DNA of 21,371 nt from Folioceros fuciformis (Eukaryota > Anthocerotophyta > Anthocerotopsida > Anthocerotales): positions 190,055 to 211,425 of the forward strand of contig JBNGIO010006150.1 in NCBI GenBank assembly GCA_049999805.1, written 5' to 3'. The position numbers and the translations under genes were made by a program. Below the pieces are notes generated by a model, which searched no databases, was not told the DNA's origin, and saw only the letters and a program-made list of their open reading frames with translations. Below, piece after piece: positions 18,118-21,371 of the stretch. How positions within the stretch are numbered: position 1 is the stretch's first letter; every line of letters starts with the position of its first letter.

Positions 18118-19391
18118 CTACACCTTAAACGGTGGATCCATATTCAGCACCCTCCACATATACCAGCAGCCCAGGGTCCGATACGGCCTCCACTTCAGTG
18201 CTAACTCCTCCATGTCAGATGGTGCAGGCAATGCCTTCAACTGGAATAACTTCTGAAACCCCTTTCTAAGCCCCAGGTCTCCGACTGGAAGGATGTCTGG
18301 CCTGTGAAGTGAAAAGATCATAAACATATGTACAGACCATACTCCAATTCCCCGAACTGCAGTCAAGGCAACCATCAAAGCATCATCATCCATGTCTAAA
18401 ATGGCAGCATGAGAGAGAGCCCCAGAAGTGAAATGCTTCGACAGATCATGGAGGTAGCTTGCTTTGCGCTCAGATATACCAACCGCCCGAAGCTCCGCTG
18501 CCGTGAGTTTTAACAGAATTTCTGGAGTGATGCAGTTCTCTCCCTGCAAAGACCATGGAGAATCAAGAACGCTTGCAGACCCATTCGACACTTTAAAACA
18601 GCAAATGTGACAGACTCCACTACAAATCCTACCCCGCAAAGTGCCTCCACTCGACCATATATTGCAGAGGCAGCCTTGGTGGCAAGTTGTTGGAACACAA
18701 TGCTGCGAGCCAAGGACACAAAGGCACTTCCACACTTCTGGAATTTTGGACCTTCGTTCATGTCGATGACACGTCTGAGTCTCTCATCAACATTCTTCAA
18801 ATGTTCAAGAGCCAGAGACAATGATTCTGGGTCCGCCAAGCTGACAACAGCACATCTCGACAACATGGTTGACTCCTTTACAAGAGCTTGATTCCCAAGG
18901 ACGGTCTCCAGGACGGCACTCTTCCCTTCCCCACCCGCCTGTTTTGCGGAACCGCTTGCCTCCTTGCCACCGAGCCCGAAGTATGCCAGTGATGATGGAG
19001 CACCTCCTGGGGCAGGAGATTCCATGAGAGATGAAGCTGGTCCCTTCCTCAACCGCTTTGACACAGTCTTGACAACTGAACGCTTGCTACCCATAGCAAC
19101 CTGGGGTCCGTCCTCCCTGCTGGATGCCACACCGTGTCCATCAAATGACAAAGACCGTTTGCTCCTGGTAGCATATCCGCTCCTGACTGCATACACTGCA
19201 CGGCCTGCTTCCTCCTGCAGCTTCACAGAGCCATCCTGGCCCAGGTTGCTCTCCCCAATCAGGCCCTCCGCCCGTGCTCCTTCCTTGGCAGTCGAACTTC
19301 TGCCATTTTTCTTCTTAGCCGTGGGAGGAGTGTCACCAGCCGGCATTCCATGACCATGAAATTGCAGGTCAGCAGTGGGACATACTTCCAT
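18118..19391 (-). CDS. AlkA-like DNA-3-methyladenine glycosylase (HhH-GPD family)
   Basis: Enzymes of this family remove alkylated bases, starting base-excision repair, probably in the nucleus. Coding exons are 19391-18633 and 18543-18118, separated by an 89-nt GT-AG intron in phase 0. They give 394 aa, matching the roughly 390-residue Arabidopsis proteins such as At1g75230. Residues 1-190 are a charged, low-complexity, Lys/Arg-rich N-terminus, perhaps nuclear-targeting. The glycosylase fold starts near VDERLRRVID and includes FVSLARSIVFQQLATKAA. The helix-hairpin-helix is AVRGIGVWSVHMFMIF (about 315-330). The catalytic aspartate is D342 in LPVGDLGLRKG, and the motif KWRPYRTLGCWYMWR (371-385) is typical of the family. 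ATG 19391 is the first ATG of the main exon. A spliced upstream start at 19608 is possible. The gene converges on the methyltransferase, and its stop lies about 20 bp beyond the decayed duplicate. Confidence 0.92.
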
Positions 19392-19608
19392 TCTGCTCTG
19401 AGCTGCAAACAATCTGAACGATGTCAAAGAGGACCGCCCGCAAATGCCACAATCGCTGTAAGTTAAGAAGAGCGATAACTGGGACACAGAGAAGCGGGAC
19501 ACAGCAAACAAGAGCCTCGCCAGCTTGGGAAGGAGCAACAACACTTACACACCACGCCACGCGAGTTCTTCCTTGCTTCCTAAGGTTTCGGACATCGCCT
19601 GAAGGCAT
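19392..19608 (-). promoter_or_regulatory. Glycosylase 5' leader with probable intron
   Basis: On the minus strand a consensus GTAAGT donor begins at 19548. Acceptors end at 19403 (GTTTGCAG) or 19398 (CTCAG). With the first acceptor, the intron lies in the 5' leader and ATG 19608 starts an out-of-frame upstream ORF. With the second, the 20 codons from ATG 19608 join in frame through Ser-Arg to the main start, lengthening the protein to 416 aa. Sequence alone does not decide between these. Confidence 0.45.
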
Positions 19609-20660
19609 CGATGTTATTTCGGAAATGAAAAATAAAACAATTATTATTATTCATATAACCTGAATGTCATGGTGAGCAGAAATTTATGATGAGACTATTA
19701 TCCTCTCTATCAGTCTTATAAACTATGAATTTTGGCTTCTGTAGCCTGCTTCATCCCCGGCCAAGCCGGGGATGGCCGAGAGCCTCAGGTCTGAGACGGC
19801 ACAGGTCGGGTCCGCGAGACAGAACTACATAAAGCATGGTCGGCAGGAGAGCGAACGGAACGGAAGGGACGGAGAGGGGTGGTGGTAAAGGCGATCCGCT
19901 GGGCAGGATGAGACCATCGCGCCGATTGGAGGTCGCGATGAGTACGATCTCATGGTTTCGACGCGGTTACCTAGACGGGTCGTTGCAGTCCGAATAGCTG
20001 GGTTCATTCCCCGAGCATCGTGGCTCGTCAACGTCTTCCTGATGTGGGATTGCACCAATTCCTCCTGCCGGACTCGAGAGGGTGTTGCCTACCTGCTTTG
20101 CATTGCGGAGGTCTCGGAACTACACCTACGCGTGCCCGGAAGTTCCGTTGGGCGACACCCCGGAGCAGAGAGGGAAGAGGAGGGGGAGAAGATCGCAGAA
20201 GCGTATGCGACGATCCTAGAAGGCCAAAAGGCATGACTCCAAGGCCCGTCTTTCGTTAAACAAGTGACCATTTATACAAAATCGGACCTCAAGTCCAGAC
20301 AACACTCATAACTGCAAAAGAAAATTGAATCCGATCCAATACGGCTACCTAGGGACTAGCGGACGCAGCCAGGACTTGCTTTAGTGTCTTAATGAGGAGG
20401 CGGGTGTAAGCATGCTTTGGTGCCACACTTTTGAACCAATTGGCACAGGTACAAAAGGTCATGTTGTGCTCAAGAGAGAGAATGGTGGTTTATTTATTTA
20501 TGTTATTTTTTCATATTTCACTTTAAGTAATTATTTTTTACTATTATAAAAAATTTATTTTCATGATTTTTTTTTATGGTTTATTTTCTACCGGCATGAA
20601 AAAGTTACCTTTATAATTTATAGTTACCTTCTTTTATTTGTGACTTCCGACTTCTTATAC
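19609..20660. other. Spacer, no recognisable gene
   Basis: This contains a perfect hairpin at 19752-19774 and a GC-rich part at about 19750-20240. A plus-strand open frame from ATG 19952 to 20236 (94 codons) has no motif I know. A very AT-rich part with T runs lies at about 20485-20640. The part nearest 19609 probably includes the glycosylase promoter. Confidence 0.45.
19752..19774. repeat. Perfect 10-bp inverted repeat (hairpin)
   Basis: CATCCCCGGC is followed by the loop CAA and its exact reverse complement GCCGGGGATG. It lies about 145 bp upstream of the candidate glycosylase start at 19608. It is GC-rich in a mixed context. It could be a bound site, a small element end or chance. It is not a bacterial-type terminator, since this is plant nuclear DNA. 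Confidence 0.75.
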
Positions 20661-21371
20661 TCTCAATTTGGCGTCGAGTTATTTGCAGGCTTTGACAAAT
20701 GCATTCGCGTTCAGTAGGAGACAACATGTTTCTTCCTTACTACACCTCCGTGGCCGGTGGCCGCCCCGGCGCATGCGGGCGTGCGTGGTGGAGAGTGATG
20801 ACGATCGTGTAAAAAAAAAAAAAAAAAAAAAAGCCGAGGTTCGCGCTCTAAATTGTTGGTGTAGGGTGGCGCGCTTCCCGGCTTTGCAACTGCAACCAGC
20901 CATGTTTGGCCCTTCTGCCTTCCCATTGCAGCCTTTCGTGGGTGACCACATGACGTTGCTCAACCCATGTTGTTGTTGCTAGTGATCATCCCCTGCTGCT
21001 GCAATTGTTAGATATCCAGGACAATTTGGCAAGAGCAAACAGATATGTCTGCTGACACTTGTTTCTTTTATGTTCTTGGCACTCACTGGTTGCTACCATT
21101 GACCCCTGGTTGTGCATGCCGCAGCTTGGCACCTGTCTCCAGATTCATTGGCATTTAAGGCTGCTGGCTCCTTCCCTCAAACGACCTTCAATGCTACTAA
21201 GACTTGGTGCTCAGCTCCTTGGTTTTTTTCCTTTTCTCTGGATTTTGGGGCCAGCACATCCTACCGTCTGCAAGTGAGGACCCACAATATACGCTTCTCC
21301 TATTGTTTCCGGGTGTGGGGTTAACCTTCTGTTATTCAAAGGCAGTCTTGGAGGAGCTCACAGAGGAAGAG
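20661..21371. other. Right-edge spacer, possible start of an unseen gene
   Basis: An A22 run occupies 20811-20832. Plus-strand open frames at 20668-20982, 21059-21277 and 21112-21324 overlap one another and have no recognisable domain. A gene may begin or end beyond the edge, but I cannot support one here. Confidence 0.4.
20811..20832. repeat. Poly(A) run of 22
   Basis: Twenty-two consecutive A bases follow GATCGTGT. It might be the tail of a retroposed sequence on the plus strand or a simple homopolymer. I found no flanking target-site duplication by eye. Homopolymer length is prone to sequencing error. Confidence 0.8.

Noticed and set aside
19952-20236. Plus-strand 94-codon frame starting with ATG
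   Set aside because: It has no recognisable domain and competes with equally long frames on the other strand, as expected in a GC-rich spacer.
20811-20832. Poly(A) run as proof of a retroposed gene copy
   Set aside because: No homologous coding sequence lies upstream and no target-site duplication was seen, so it is listed only as a homopolymer.

Overview
This is nuclear DNA of a green plant. Every intact gene I recognise belongs to a plant family: a PUB42/43/44-type U-box/ARM ubiquitin ligase, a plastid-type methyltransferase with a split zinc ribbon, an AlkA-like DNA glycosylase and a divergent indole-3-glycerol-phosphate-synthase-like (IGPS-like) protein. All are split by GT-AG introns, mostly 79-157 nt (one of 208 nt). 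The short introns, the Roco-type (LRR-Roc-COR) gene relic and the repeat-filled spacers suggest an early-diverging land plant (bryophyte or lycophyte) or a close algal relative. I cannot name the species from sequence alone.

Layout. From 1 to 2317 lies a decayed LRR-Roc-COR gene, with in-frame stops and frame changes but recognisable GTPase motifs. From 2309 to about 4450 there is a chain of repeats: a 47-bp triplicate, six units of a two-box repeat with a basic period near 93 bp, a TATA/AATAAA stretch resembling an LTR, and an 18-bp array that becomes a 37-bp array across a 100-N gap. From 4450 to about 6900 I see no gene, only AT-rich spacer and a 30-bp direct repeat about 970 bp apart. From 7538 to 10795 is the complete U-box/ARM ligase (+, 3 coding exons, 1011 aa). 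From 10796 to 12327 is spacer with a 46-bp tandem duplication. From 14103 down to 12328 is the IGPS-like gene (-, 8 exons, 341 aa). A small possible membrane-protein ORF (14280-14528) follows. From 14890 to 16664 is the methyltransferase (+, 8 exons, 363 aa). A decayed copy of the 3' end of that gene sits at about 17676-18095. From 19391 down to 18118 is the DNA glycosylase (-, 2 coding exons, 394 aa). The rest to 21371 is spacer with a perfect hairpin, an A22 run and AT-rich stretches.

The genes do not form a pathway. The IGPS-like protein and the methyltransferase both carry transit-peptide-like N-termini and are transcribed divergently, so both may act in plastids. The ligase and glycosylase belong to protein turnover/senescence or defence and to DNA repair. 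The most notable points are the IGPS-like protein that has lost key catalytic residues, the partial tandem duplication of the methyltransferase, the layered repeat block, and a 10-N gap flanked by identical 47-bp sequences that looks like an assembly artefact. Exon junctions were worked out by hand from reading frame, splice consensus and remembered family sequence patterns. They have not been tested against transcripts.
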